64,000 nucleotides of DNA from Pseudomaricurvus sp. HS19 (GCF_009857815.1 NZ_WVVW01000001.1:744001-808000); one strand, 5' to 3'; counted from the first letter of the stretch, positions 34,129-43,262 are shown. Notes: generated by a model from the letters alone, not told the origin. Program-made: numbers and translations.

Positions 34129-35370
34129 ATGGCAGCAGCCGGCTCAAAGACCGCCTGGGTACAGGTATTTCTCGCCACACTGGCCCAGGCAATTTGCGCG
34201 GGTACTGTCTTCACTGCCTACGGCGTGATTGCAGCTCCTCTGAAGGCGGAGTTTAACCCCAGTAACATGGTGCTGATGCTGGGTATGACCGTGATCTCCC
34301 TCTGTTCCGGAGTACTAAGTCCCATGCTTGGGGCTGCTGTGGATCGCTACCCCATTCGCAAGTTGATGGTCACCGGCCTCGGATTGCTGAGCGCCGGCCT
34401 GTTATTGCTGTCCGTGGTGCAGAACATGGTGCAGGCCATTCTCGTTTACGGCACCTGTATGGCCGTAGCCAGTGTACTGCTCGGCCCTATTGCCACCTCT
34501 GCCCTGCTGGCCCGCTGGTTTACCGCCCGTCGTGCGCTGGCCATGGGGATCGCATCCGCCGGTGCGGCACTTGGTGGTTTTGTATTTCCTCCCCTGTTGC
34601 AGTACCTGTTGAGTGACATGGGCTGGCGCACCGGCTTGCAGGCTTACGCCATTGTCCTGCCACTGCTGACGGCGCCGCTGTTTTTGCTCCTGCTGCGGGA
34701 TCGGCCCACTGCAGAATCGAGTCCACAGGCCACAGCGGCAGCCCAACCACAGGTGAAAACGCTGACCACCAAAGAGGTGCTGGCTGATGCCAACTTCTGG
34801 TTGCTGGCGTTTGTTGTCGGCTGCCTGTTCGCCGGCCCTCTGGCCATTGTCAGCAACCTTATGCAATTAGCCGCTGAAAAGCAGATAGCCGCAGCCCAGG
34901 CTGCCTTTCTCCTGTCCCTCTTTTCCGTTGCCGGCTTCATTGGTAAACCGCTCATAGGCGCCATCGCTGACCGCATTACCGCCCGTGTGGCGCTGATGCT
35001 GGTCATCCTTGGCGTAGGCACGGGTGTGATCACACTGTTGAGCGCCCACACCTATGGCGTGATGATGATTGCCAGTGTACTCATCGGCTTTTTCGCCGGC
35101 CCGGCTTCGTTGCTGTGGAGCGTCATCCTCGCCCACACCTACGGGCCACAGAATATCGGCAGAATCATGGGACTGATGAATCTCACCTTCCTGCCACTGA
35201 CACTCAGTTCGCCGCCACTGTTTGGCTATCTGTTCGACACCTTCGGTACCTATCAGATTGCACTGGCCGGCTATGCGGTCTTACTGCTGGTGATACTCGG
35301 AGCCACCATGCTGCTGAAAGTGAAAGCCGCCCAGGTCAGTGCACTGCCCGCCGGGGCCGCCAGCAGCTAA
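34129..35370 (+). CDS. MFS transporter
   Basis: 413-residue inner-membrane carrier with 12 predicted transmembrane helices in two halves around a central loop (~residues 195-215). The first-half motif LGAAVDRYPIRKLM matches the MFS loop 2-3 signature in the style of monocarboxylate/oxalate-formate-type carriers (N-terminus WVQVFLATLAQAICAGTVFTAYGVI). It probably imports an organic acid substrate of the cluster by proton symport. CGGAG precedes the ATG. It lies between TPP2 and SDR 2, all in the same direction. Confidence 0.9.
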   Translation: MAAAGSKTAWVQVFLATLAQAICAGTVFTAYGVIAAPLKAEFNPSNMVLMLGMTVISLCSGVLSPMLGAAVDRYPIRKLMVTGLGLLSAGLLLLSVVQNMVQAILVYGTCMAVASVLLGPIATSALLARWFTARRALAMGIASAGAALGGFVFPPLLQYLLSDMGWRTGLQAYAIVLPLLTAPLFLLLLRDRPTAESSPQATAAAQPQVKTLTTKEVLADANFWLLAFVVGCLFAGPLAIVSNLMQLAAEKQIAAAQAAFLLSLFSVAGFIGKPLIGAIADRITARVALMLVILGVGTGVITLLSAHTYGVMMIASVLIGFFAGPASLLWSVILAHTYGPQNIGRIMGLMNLTFLPLTLSSPPLFGYLFDTFGTYQIALAGYAVLLLVILGATMLLKVKAAQVSALPAGAASS

Positions 35371-35414
35371 TCGTTTCACGACATCAAATTGCACCAAACA
35401 GGAGTAACGTCTGC

Positions 35415-36203
35415 ATGCAGTTGAATAATCAGGTCGCCATCGTCACTGGCGGCGGTCGCGGTATTGGCCGTGGCATTGCCAACAAACTGGCCGATCATGG
35501 CGCTACGGTTGTTATCGCCTCCACTTCCATGGAGCCCGCACAAATAGTGGTAGCCGAAATCGAAGCCAAAGGCGGACGTGCGCTGGCACTGCAAACAGAC
35601 GTCAGTGATTTCGACAGCGTGCGGCAAACCGTAGCCACCACCATCGAACGCTTCGACCAGATCGACATTCTGGTGAACAACGCCGGAGGCAGTGCCCGGG
35701 GGCGCATGTCACTGTTCTGTGACTCGGAGGAAGACACCTGGGATTACGTACTGGGTACGAACCTGAAAGGTGTGTTCTACACCTGCCGCGCCGTGATTAA
35801 CCACATGCAGGATCGGGGTCACGGCAGTATCGTTAATATCGGCTCCGTAGCCGGTATGATCGGCCTTGCCAGCCAGGTCGATTACTCCGCCGCCAAGGGC
35901 GGTGTGATTGCGTTTACCCAGGCGCTGGCGAAAGAGACTTCCAAACACAACGTACGTGTTAATTGCGTGTCACCAGGCCCGGTAAGCAGCGAAGCCGGCC
36001 GCTCCATCCCGCCGGAGATGCGCAAAAACCTGGCGATGAATGCGCTCAGCGAATCCACCGGTTTTGGTCATTTTGCCGAGCCTGATGACATTGCCAACCT
36101 GGTGGCGTTTCTCGCCAGCAGCGATGCCAAGTTTATTACCGGGCAAAACTATCCGGTGTGCGGGTTGATGAATTTGGGATTGAATGTGCCGTTGGGGGGT
36201 TGA
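35415..36203 (+). CDS. Short-chain dehydrogenase/reductase (SDR 2)
   Basis: 262-residue classical SDR. Cofactor motif TGGGRGIG (11-18), NNAGG (88-92), active residues S144, Y157 and K161 (YSAAK). It would interconvert a hydroxy and oxo group. ATG 35415 with AGGAG 11 bases upstream begins at the family N-terminus (QLNNQVAIVTGGG); the longer in-frame start inside the transporter gene is rejected. It follows the transporter by 44 bp and is the last plus-strand gene before a bidirectional terminator. Confidence 0.9.
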   Translation: MQLNNQVAIVTGGGRGIGRGIANKLADHGATVVIASTSMEPAQIVVAEIEAKGGRALALQTDVSDFDSVRQTVATTIERFDQIDILVNNAGGSARGRMSLFCDSEEDTWDYVLGTNLKGVFYTCRAVINHMQDRGHGSIVNIGSVAGMIGLASQVDYSAAKGGVIAFTQALAKETSKHNVRVNCVSPGPVSSEAGRSIPPEMRKNLAMNALSESTGFGHFAEPDDIANLVAFLASSDAKFITGQNYPVCGLMNLGLNVPLGG

Positions 36204-36264
36204 GTCATTCACAACTGAACCTGCTCAAAATATAGTGTCACCCGACGCTCACGCTTTCTCCCAA

Positions 36265-36340
36265 GTCGTCACTCCCGCGCAGGCGGGAGCCCATGGCTGG
36301 GGATTCGACACCTGGATTCCCGCCTACGCGGGAATGACGT
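36265..36340. repeat. Head-to-head pair of REP-like palindromes
   Basis: CTCCCGC-GCAG-GCGGGAG (36272-36288) and ATTCCCGC-CTAC-GCGGGAAT (36316-36335), with outer CGTCA/TGACG ends. Same class as 4424-4574. Confidence 0.75.
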
Positions 36341-36374
36341 AAATCCAGATTGAGGTAATTCAACGTCAAACAAT

Positions 36375-36403
36375 AAAAAAGCCCGCTTTAAAGCGGGCTT
36401 TTT
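36375..36403 (-). terminator. Bidirectional terminator between SDR 2 and aldehyde dehydrogenase
   Basis: AAAAAAGCCCGCTTTAAAGCGGGCTTTTT: stem GCCCGCTT/AAGCGGGC with T-runs on both strands; it lies 20 bp past the aldehyde dehydrogenase stop. Confidence 0.88.
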
Positions 36404-36422
36404 CGTGACTGGCTGACAGCGC

Positions 36423-37850
36423 TCACGCCTCTGGCGCAAAGCCCGGCATGCTTTTGATTTCCAGATATTCGTGGAAACCAAACTCACCCCACTCACGACC
36501 GTTACCGCTGCGCTTATAGCCGCCGAACGGTGCGTTAAAGTCGAAGCCGTTGTTGATGTAGACACAACCGGTGCGCATGCGACGGGCAACCGCGCGACAG
36601 GCTTCCAGATCCACACCACCGACGTTACCTGCCAGACCAAACGGTGAGTCATTGGCGATACGAATGGCGTCATCAATGTCGTCGTAACCGAGGATGCACA
36701 GTACCGGGCCAAAGATCTCTTCACGGGCGATGACCATGTCGTTGGTCACATTGGCAAATACGGTTGGTTTGACATAGAAGCCCTTGCTCAGACCTTCCGG
36801 ACGACCCAGACCACCAGCAATCAGCTCGGCGCCTTCGTCGACACCTTTCTGGATGTAGCCCTGAATCAGGTCAAACTGGCCAGCAGACACCACCGGGCCC
36901 ATGGCAAAGTCGCCATTAGGATCACCAACGGTGACCGTTGCGGCAGCACTGCGGGCTGCTTCAATCACTTCTGCCATTCTCGCTTTAGGCACCAGCATAC
37001 GTGACGCAGCGCTACAGGTTTGGCCAGAGTTCACCATCATGGTGATAACGCCACCGCTAACATTGTTCAGCAGCTCGCTGTCATCCAGCAGAATATTGGC
37101 GCTCTTGCCGCCCAGCTCCTGACCAACGCGCTTAACGCCTTCGGCAGCCGCCTTGGCAACCTGAACACCAGCACCTTCAGAGCCGGTAATGGAAACCAGA
37201 TCCACTTCCGGGTGCGATGCCATAGCCATACCGACCACAGAACCCTTGCCCTGGATCATGTTGAACACACCAGCAGGTACACCGGCGGCATCGATGATTT
37301 CAGTCAGCACCTGGGCAGAGTAATGAGACTCCTGCGACGCCTTCATAACAACGGTACAACCCGCGGCAATAGCCGGGAATACTTTTACCGCGATCTGGTT
37401 TACCGGCCAGTTCCACGGTGTGATCATGGCGCACACACCGATAGGCTCGTGACGGATCATGGTCTGGCCACGCAGTTCTTCAAACTCGAAGTTTTTCAGG
37501 ACTTCTATCGCGGTATTCAGGTGACCGGTACCCAGCATCAGGTGGAAACCGCTCGCCAGCGCCTTCGGGGCGCCCATTTCATCAGTGATGGCCTGGGCCA
37601 GATCCGCAGAGCGCTTCTCATACTCAACCGCAATGCGCTGCAGCACGTCAAGACGCTCTTCCTTGGTCGATTCGGACCAGGTAGCGAACGCCTTGCGTGC
37701 AGCCATAACAGCACGATCCACGTCCTTTTCAGAACCCAGGGCAATGGTGCCGGAAGGCTCTTCCGTCGCGGGATTGATGGGATTGACGGTTTTCATCTCG
37801 ATCGGGTCGACCCACTGACCGTCGATGTAGAACTTCAGGTATTCGCGCAT
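36423..37850 (-). CDS. NAD(P)-dependent aldehyde dehydrogenase
   Basis: 475-residue aldehyde dehydrogenase of standard length. Catalytic residues N147 (ITPWNWP), E245 (QELGGKS) and nucleophile C279 (NSGQTCSAAS). It oxidises an aldehyde to the acid, a logical step after ThDP-dependent cleavage or ester hydrolysis. It follows TPP3 on the same strand but behind a terminator (37896), so it probably has its own promoter or depends on read-through. Confidence 0.92.
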   Translation of the reverse strand: MREYLKFYIDGQWVDPIEMKTVNPINPATEEPSGTIALGSEKDVDRAVMAARKAFATWSESTKEERLDVLQRIAVEYEKRSADLAQAITDEMGAPKALASGFHLMLGTGHLNTAIEVLKNFEFEELRGQTMIRHEPIGVCAMITPWNWPVNQIAVKVFPAIAAGCTVVMKASQESHYSAQVLTEIIDAAGVPAGVFNMIQGKGSVVGMAMASHPEVDLVSITGSEGAGVQVAKAAAEGVKRVGQELGGKSANILLDDSELLNNVSGGVITMMVNSGQTCSAASRMLVPKARMAEVIEAARSAAATVTVGDPNGDFAMGPVVSAGQFDLIQGYIQKGVDEGAELIAGGLGRPEGLSKGFYVKPTVFANVTNDMVIAREEIFGPVLCILGYDDIDDAIRIANDSPFGLAGNVGGVDLEACRAVARRMRTGCVYINNGFDFNAPFGGYKRSGNGREWGEFGFHEYLEIKSMPGFAPEA

Positions 37851-37895
37851 GTTCGCATCCCTCTGGGTGTCATTATGTTCAGGCGCACTATTCTA

Positions 37896-37936
37896 ATAAA
37901 AAACCGTGCGGCGGGGACAGACCCACCACACGGTTT
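37896..37936 (-). terminator. Terminator after TPP3
   Basis: On the minus strand AAACCGTGTGGTGGG pairs with CCCCGCCGCACGGTTT (a few mismatches) and is followed by TTTTATT, 23 bp past the TPP3 stop. Confidence 0.8.
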
Positions 37937-37959
37937 AGCGCGCAGGTTACCACTTCGCC

Positions 37960-39708
37960 TTAGTAGGCTTTTTCCGCTTCAGCACCGTAGCCGGCCTTGA
38001 AGTCGGTGTACCAGGACTTGAACTCCTCATAGTTGGGAGCGTCCATGGCGTTGGCGTATGGCTCTACCGGCACCTGGATAACGGTAGGCTTGCCTTCGGC
38101 ACGGGCACGCTCGATAGCACGCTCAACCGCAGGGCCGATATCCGCTTCCGCCTCGACGTACTCACCGTAGGCACCGTAACCTTCGGCGATCTTGTCGAAA
38201 CGTACCCAGTTACCCCAGTGACCTTCGGTCTCAGGGGAATCCGGACCCACCTGCTTCTTCCAGCAGCCCACTTCCAGGCCCCAGGCGTAGTCACAGGCTA
38301 CCACGGTAACGATTGGCAGCTTCTTACGCACTGCGGTCTCCAGCTCGTTGAGGGAGAACTGGAAGGAGGAGTCACCGGTCACGAAAACCACAGGACGCTT
38401 GGCGTCGGTGGCCAGCGCAGCACCAATAGCGTATGGCAGGCCGGTACCCAGGTGGCCGGTGTTCTGGTTCCACACCAGGTCTTCCGGCTTGTACTGGGTG
38501 TAGGTCCAGCCATAGATGGTGGTGGAGCCGCCGTCGGCCGCGTAGATGGCGTCGCCCGGAATCACTTTGGTCGCTTCCACGATCAGGCGTGCAGGGTGTA
38601 CCGGTGAACCGCCGGTTGGGACTTCGGCCACCAGTTTGGCTTTCCACTCTTTCTGCATCACTTTCCAGCTGGCGAACTCTTCGGAGCCGGTGCGCTGGAA
38701 GTCGCCCAGGGCGCCAATCAACTGAGGAATAACATCGCGCATGCAACCTACCAGAGGCGCATCGATGGGTCGGTTAACCCGCATGGCAGCGGCGTCACGG
38801 TCGATGTAGACCCACTTGCGGTCTGCATCGCCCTGCTCCCAGTGACGGCCGATACCCATGTGTACGGGCTCGCCCAGCTCGGTACCGATGGCGATACAGA
38901 GGTCAGACTCGCTGGCAGCGGCGCGGCCAGCGGGAGAGAAGCCGTAGGCAAAGGTGCGATCTTCCTGACCCTTGATGGTCATTGCACAGCCGGAAGTCTG
39001 CAGGATCGGGCAGTCCAGCTTCTCGGCCAGCTCCGCCACCAGGGCGTGAGAGCGGGAGGTGAACATGCCCTGCCCCACCAGCATCACAGGGTTCTTCGCA
39101 CCCTTGATCAGCTCTACCGCTTTCTCGATCATGGTGCCGCTGGCGGCCTGCTCGGTCAGGCGGTACTGGTCCGGAGTCTGTACCGGTGGCCAGTTGAAGG
39201 TTTCGTGGATCACGCTCAGTGGCAGCTCAACGTAAACAGGTCCAGGCTTGCCGGTGGTGCACTGGCGGATCGCTTCGCGAATAATTTCGTCAGTCTGGTC
39301 AGGCTCTTCGATGATTGCCGCGTACTTCACCAGTGGACGGAACATCTCCAGCTGGTTCAGGTACTGGATACGACCCACGCGGGCGCGCTGGTTGGCAGTG
39401 CGTGAACGGTTGCCACCGAAGAAGATGGTTGGGGAACCCTCTTTCTTGGCCACGATCATGGCGCTGGCCAGGTTGGCAATGCCGGGACCCTGGGTACCAA
39501 AACAGACACCGGGCTTACCGGTCATGCGGGACCAGGCGTCCGCCATGAAGGCACCGTTCTGCTCGTGGTGAGGGGCGACGACTTTCCAGCCGCGCTGCTC
39601 ACACACCATAGCCATGTGAATGAAACCGGGGTCAGGAATACCAAACAGGGCATTGATTCCCTCGGCTTCCAGCAAATGAACGATACGCTCATGAACAGGT
39701 ACGGACAT
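37960..39708 (-). CDS. Thiamine-diphosphate-dependent enzyme, acetolactate-synthase-like (TPP3)
   Basis: 582-residue third ThDP paralogue. E49 (PHHEQNGAFMADAWSRMTG), central domain, and PP domain with GDSSFQFS and CDYAWGLEVG; as in TPP2, Asp replaces the metal-binding Asn. It is closer to TPP2 in these motifs than to TPP1. The ATG follows GGAG at 9 bases. The 5' leader contains CGCCAGATAC, a motif shared with four oxygenase genes further upstream. Directly follows Rieske R3 and ends before the aldehyde dehydrogenase. Confidence 0.85.
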   Translation of the reverse strand: MSVPVHERIVHLLEAEGINALFGIPDPGFIHMAMVCEQRGWKVVAPHHEQNGAFMADAWSRMTGKPGVCFGTQGPGIANLASAMIVAKKEGSPTIFFGGNRSRTANQRARVGRIQYLNQLEMFRPLVKYAAIIEEPDQTDEIIREAIRQCTTGKPGPVYVELPLSVIHETFNWPPVQTPDQYRLTEQAASGTMIEKAVELIKGAKNPVMLVGQGMFTSRSHALVAELAEKLDCPILQTSGCAMTIKGQEDRTFAYGFSPAGRAAASESDLCIAIGTELGEPVHMGIGRHWEQGDADRKWVYIDRDAAAMRVNRPIDAPLVGCMRDVIPQLIGALGDFQRTGSEEFASWKVMQKEWKAKLVAEVPTGGSPVHPARLIVEATKVIPGDAIYAADGGSTTIYGWTYTQYKPEDLVWNQNTGHLGTGLPYAIGAALATDAKRPVVFVTGDSSFQFSLNELETAVRKKLPIVTVVACDYAWGLEVGCWKKQVGPDSPETEGHWGNWVRFDKIAEGYGAYGEYVEAEADIGPAVERAIERARAEGKPTVIQVPVEPYANAMDAPNYEEFKSWYTDFKAGYGAEAEKAY

Positions 39709-39724
39709 AACTCATCTCCAATGT

Positions 39725-39734
39725 GTATCTGGCG
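39725..39734 (-). promoter_or_regulatory. CGCCAGATAC leader motif, copy 1 (TPP3)
   Basis: On the coding strand CGCCAGATAC stands 16 bases before the TPP3 ATG, just before the Shine-Dalgarno. Other copies are at 41322, 43263, 44964 and 46959. Confidence 0.45.
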
Positions 39735-39739
39735 AGTGA

Positions 39740-39757
39740 ATCCCCCTTGCGGGGGAT
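39740..39757. other. Stable hairpin upstream of TPP3
   Basis: ATCCCCC-TTGC-GGGGGAT. A T-run follows only on the plus strand, where there is no gene, so it is not an obvious terminator for R3. It may be an mRNA stabiliser or part of the TPP3 leader. The gap 39709-39863 holds nothing else. Confidence 0.5.
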
Positions 39758-39863
39758 CCCTTTTTTAGTGTGTTGCTTTTGTTATCACCGGCTGATGCCG
39801 GCGTTGGTTTCTCATACTCAAGTGAGCAGTTTCTCTGCTTCTTTTTTGGGTCGATCTTGTAGA

Positions 39864-41261
39864 TCAACTCTTCTTGATCAGTTTGGGCTGACCACGACCT
39901 TCCAGCACACGAGCCAAGTGGCGGTGCATGTTGGTGATCTTCTGCTCCTGGTGTGGATTCGGCAGCGTGCCGCGGAAGCCTTTGGACTTCATACCTTTCT
40001 GCACGAACTCCATGTTGGCAAAATCCTGCGCCAGCACCATGCCCCACTTCTCGCTGGATGGTTCGGCGTAAACCCACTCGGTCTGTGGCTCTTCGCCTTC
40101 CGGGTAGCGCTCCAGCGCGTAGGACTCAAAGATGCACTTGTTGGGATCATCACCATAAGGACGTACGCGGTAGCACAGGGCAAAGGTACGGCCGTGAAGG
40201 ATGGTCTGGTTGGGGAACAGGCTCCAGGCCAGCCCGGATTCCGCCTGCTGCTCCGGGGTGATCTCCGGCCAGATAACACCGCGCGCGGCGTCGTCGGCTT
40301 TGGCAGAGGCCATCCAGTGCGCCATGACTTCGGCAACCGGGGTACCTTCAGGCAGCTCGTCTTGCAGGCGTTTGGCAGCATTCACCAGGGTGTCGGTGGA
40401 GGCGGCGTAGTTAACAGTCTCGTAGTTTTCGCGGGCCAGCTCGTAGGTAGAGATGCGCGGATCGCCCAGGCCTGCACGGGCAACACCCGTGCTCTGGCTG
40501 GTTTTCTGGCTCGCATCTTTCTCGTCGAAGCCACTCACGCCGTGCAGGCCATAGGGCTTGCTGTAAGCGTAGTACTTGCCGTACTTGAGCAGCTGGGTAT
40601 GGGTGCCGGCTACGTGGTAAGGCTCCATGAACGCTTCAATGGCGGTTTTCCAGTTACAGGGGTAAACCGCCCACTGGCGCCACTTGTAACGCATCTTGTC
40701 GAACTGGAACGGTGACAGGATTCGATCCACGTCACCGAGGAACTCGCTCAGCGATTCGCAATCCTTGGTGAAGTTAACGTAGATCCAACCCATCCAGGTG
40801 TCGAGATTTTCCACCGGCGTTAGACAAGTCAGGGACTTGTTCAGCACGCCCTGCCAATCTTCCTCGTCAAGGATGCCGATGTTTTCGCCTTCCAGGTTGA
40901 ACTGCCAACCGTGGAAGCCACAGACAAAACTCTTCTTGCGGCCACGCACGCAGTTCTGGTCGTCCGGGGTGCTGATCAGCTGGCGGCCACGGTGCGGACA
41001 GACGTTGTAATAGGCTTTGATGGTGTCTTCTGCGGTACGGATGATAACGATCGACTCATCGCAGATGTTGTAGGTGATGTAATCACCAATGCGTGGAATA
41101 TCTTCCAGACGGGCAGCCATCTGCCAGGTGTTGGGCCACAGCAGCTCTTTCTCTTTGTCCAGGTATTCTTTGGACAGGAAAGCATCGACCGGATAGGTCA
41201 ATGGCTTGGCCAGGTCCTCATCAGACAGAGGTCCGTGATTGTCGTCTGTAGGTATACTCAT
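39864..41261 (-). CDS. Rieske non-heme iron oxygenase alpha subunit (R3)
   Basis: 465-residue RHO alpha subunit. Rieske ligands C88, H90, C114 and H117; iron site EPYHVAGTH with H216 and H221; bridging residue E213. It is close to R4 in sequence (shared FQFDKMRY, CNWK and EPYHVAxTH blocks and the C-terminal DFANMEFVQKGMKSKGFRG versus DISNMVEVQKGLKSRGFRG). R3 follows BVMO B1, as R4 follows BVMO B2, so this is a duplicated two-gene unit. AGGAG lies 8 bases before the ATG. Separated from B1 by a terminator, so it may need its own promoter. Confidence 0.9.
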   Translation of the reverse strand: MSIPTDDNHGPLSDEDLAKPLTYPVDAFLSKEYLDKEKELLWPNTWQMAARLEDIPRIGDYITYNICDESIVIIRTAEDTIKAYYNVCPHRGRQLISTPDDQNCVRGRKKSFVCGFHGWQFNLEGENIGILDEEDWQGVLNKSLTCLTPVENLDTWMGWIYVNFTKDCESLSEFLGDVDRILSPFQFDKMRYKWRQWAVYPCNWKTAIEAFMEPYHVAGTHTQLLKYGKYYAYSKPYGLHGVSGFDEKDASQKTSQSTGVARAGLGDPRISTYELARENYETVNYAASTDTLVNAAKRLQDELPEGTPVAEVMAHWMASAKADDAARGVIWPEITPEQQAESGLAWSLFPNQTILHGRTFALCYRVRPYGDDPNKCIFESYALERYPEGEEPQTEWVYAEPSSEKWGMVLAQDFANMEFVQKGMKSKGFRGTLPNPHQEQKITNMHRHLARVLEGRGQPKLIKKS

Positions 41262-41292
41262 AATTATTCTCCTGTTTTTACAGGCTGGCTGT

Positions 41293-41320
41293 AAAAAAGG
41301 GAGAGTCTTGCGACCCTCCC
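41293..41320 (-). terminator. Terminator between B1 and R3
   Basis: On the minus strand GGGAGGGTC-GCAA-GACTCTCCC (one G-T wobble) is followed by TTTTTT. A second hairpin without a T-run, GCTGACCCGC-AC-GCGGGTCAGC (41354-41375), lies just after the B1 stop. Confidence 0.75.
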
Positions 41321-41321
41321 G

Positions 41322-41331
41322 GTATCTGGCG
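41322..41331 (-). promoter_or_regulatory. CGCCAGATAC leader motif, copy 2 (R3)
   Basis: CGCCAGATAC on the coding strand, about 60 bases before the R3 ATG and directly before the terminator hairpin at 41293, not next to the Shine-Dalgarno as in other copies. Confidence 0.4.
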
Positions 41332-41381
41332 AGTTTTTCTTGGGTACAGCGTCGCTGACCCGCACGCGGGTCAGCCGGGTT

Positions 41382-43247
41382 TTATTTTTCGGTGATCATA
41401 CCTTCCAGCAGACCGGCGTCACGCCACTCGTCCATAACGGCAGAGAAAGCCTCCCAGCCCGGACCGTAGGTTTCACCAAGGAAGTTACGGTAAACCTCGT
41501 TACCGTTCTCGTCCTTCACCTTCTGGCCTTCGTTGTTGTAGTAACCGGGAGGACACTGGTCCACAAACTCGGTCATGTCGATCAGGGTTTCACGAACGTG
41601 TTGCACCCACTCAGCTTCCGCTTCGGCGGTTGGCTCGACAGCAACGAAGCCCTTGTTCAGGGTCTCCTTGATCACCTGTGCGGCGTGGTAGCCCTGGGCT
41701 CCATACTGCTCGGTGGTAGTAGCGTTTACACCACCCTGATAGTAACCAAGGAAGAACTGGTTGGGGAACTTGCTGGTCATGATGCCGTGCAAAGTTTTGT
41801 AACCGTAACGCCAGTGATCGTAGATGGAGAGGCCATCGCGACCGGTGTAAGTTTTGATACCCCAGCGGCTTTCCAGTTCACTGGTGACCTCGAAACCACT
41901 GGCAAAGATCATGCAGTCGATCTCGTACTCTTTGCCGTGAGCGATGAAACCTTTTTCGGTCATGCACTCAACACCCTGGGTTTCGGACACATCCACCAGC
42001 TCAACGTTAGGCAGGTTGAAAGTATCGTAGTAGTCATCGTTGGAGAGAGGACGCTTACACAGGAAGCGGTACCACACTTTCAGCGCTTCAGCGGTCTCTT
42101 TATCATCGATCAGGCTCTCTACGCGCTGACGCATACGCTCCATCACGCGGTAGTCCATCTCTTCACGACGGGCGAAGTACTCTTCGATAGAGATAGTCTC
42201 TTCGATGCCCTCTTCGCGCAGCTCTGCAGCCATGTTGCGGCTGATTTCTGTCCAGAAATCCTGTACCAGGTCATCTTCACCCGGCAGCAGGCGACCCATC
42301 ATGGCGGCACGATGGAAGTTGTCGATACGCTCTTTCTGCCAGCCTGGCTTCAGGGACGCAGCCCACTCGGGATCGGTTGGGTGGTTGTAGCGCTGGTCAA
42401 CCACGGAAGGCGTACGCTGCAGAACGTAAACTTTCTTGGCGTATTTACCCAGGTAAGGAATCGCCTGGATCGCGGTGGCACCGGTACCAATAATGGCTAC
42501 GGCCTTGTCCTTCAGCTTATCAAGCACAGGCTCGCGGTAGCTGCCGCCGGTGTAGTCGTAATCCCAGCGCGAGGTGTGGAACATCTTGCCTTTGAAGTCG
42601 TGAATGCCGGGGATACCGGGGAACTTCGGAATGTTCAGCAGGCCGTTGGCCATGATCACGAAGCGGGCCCGAATCTTGTCACCGCGGTTGGTGCTGATGT
42701 GCCAGCGCTTGCTCGCTTCATCCCACTGCAGGGACTCAATCACAGTGTGGAACAGGGCATTCTGGCCCAGTTCGAATTTCTTCTCGATCAGCTTGAAGTA
42801 GTCGTAGATCTCGTAGCCGTCGGAGTACTTCTTGGAGGGCATAAAGCCGGTCTCTTCCAGCAGCGGCAGGTAGCAGTAAGCGTCATTATCGCACTGGATG
42901 CCAGGATAGCGGTTCCAGTACCACACACCACCCCAGTCACCGGCGTGGTCGATATTGCGGTAGTTGGTGATGCCTGCATTTTTCAGGTGGTAAGCCGCCA
43001 GGATACCGGACCAGCCAGCACCCAGGATCGCAACTTCCAGCTCCTCCTCAATGGCCTCACGGGGCTCGACCGGCATATGCGGGTCATGGAGGTACTCTTC
43101 CTTGAATTCTTTGTCTTCGGTGGCGCGGGCGTACTGCTTGTTGCCCTCTTTACGGATGCGCTTCTCGCGCTCTTCACGGTATTTCGCTTTCAGGGCCGGG
43201 ATATCAAGCTCGCCGCGAGCCGGAACGTTGGTCGCTTTAATTGTCAT
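41382..43247 (-). CDS. Type I Baeyer-Villiger monooxygenase (B1)
   Basis: 621-residue FAD/NADPH monooxygenase. An N-terminal extension (~70 residues; ELDIPALKAKYREEREKR) precedes the FAD Rossmann motif GAGWSG (76-81). The BVMO fingerprint F-x-G-x3-H-x3-W-D is at 218-229 (FKGKMFHTSRWD), and the NADPH Rossmann motif GTGATA is at 254-259. It inserts oxygen next to a ketone to give an ester or lactone. Cyclic ketones are plausible from the CHMO-like core (DHAGDWGGVWYWNRYPGIQCD), but the substrate is unproven. The promoter region holds a perfect CAACAGTGTTG operator and a CGCCAAATAC leader. Close paralogue of B2. Confidence 0.92.
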   Translation of the reverse strand: MTIKATNVPARGELDIPALKAKYREEREKRIRKEGNKQYARATEDKEFKEEYLHDPHMPVEPREAIEEELEVAILGAGWSGILAAYHLKNAGITNYRNIDHAGDWGGVWYWNRYPGIQCDNDAYCYLPLLEETGFMPSKKYSDGYEIYDYFKLIEKKFELGQNALFHTVIESLQWDEASKRWHISTNRGDKIRARFVIMANGLLNIPKFPGIPGIHDFKGKMFHTSRWDYDYTGGSYREPVLDKLKDKAVAIIGTGATAIQAIPYLGKYAKKVYVLQRTPSVVDQRYNHPTDPEWAASLKPGWQKERIDNFHRAAMMGRLLPGEDDLVQDFWTEISRNMAAELREEGIEETISIEEYFARREEMDYRVMERMRQRVESLIDDKETAEALKVWYRFLCKRPLSNDDYYDTFNLPNVELVDVSETQGVECMTEKGFIAHGKEYEIDCMIFASGFEVTSELESRWGIKTYTGRDGLSIYDHWRYGYKTLHGIMTSKFPNQFFLGYYQGGVNATTTEQYGAQGYHAAQVIKETLNKGFVAVEPTAEAEAEWVQHVRETLIDMTEFVDQCPPGYYNNEGQKVKDENGNEVYRNFLGETYGPGWEAFSAVMDEWRDAGLLEGMITEK

Positions 43248-43262
43248 TGGCTACCTCTCTGG

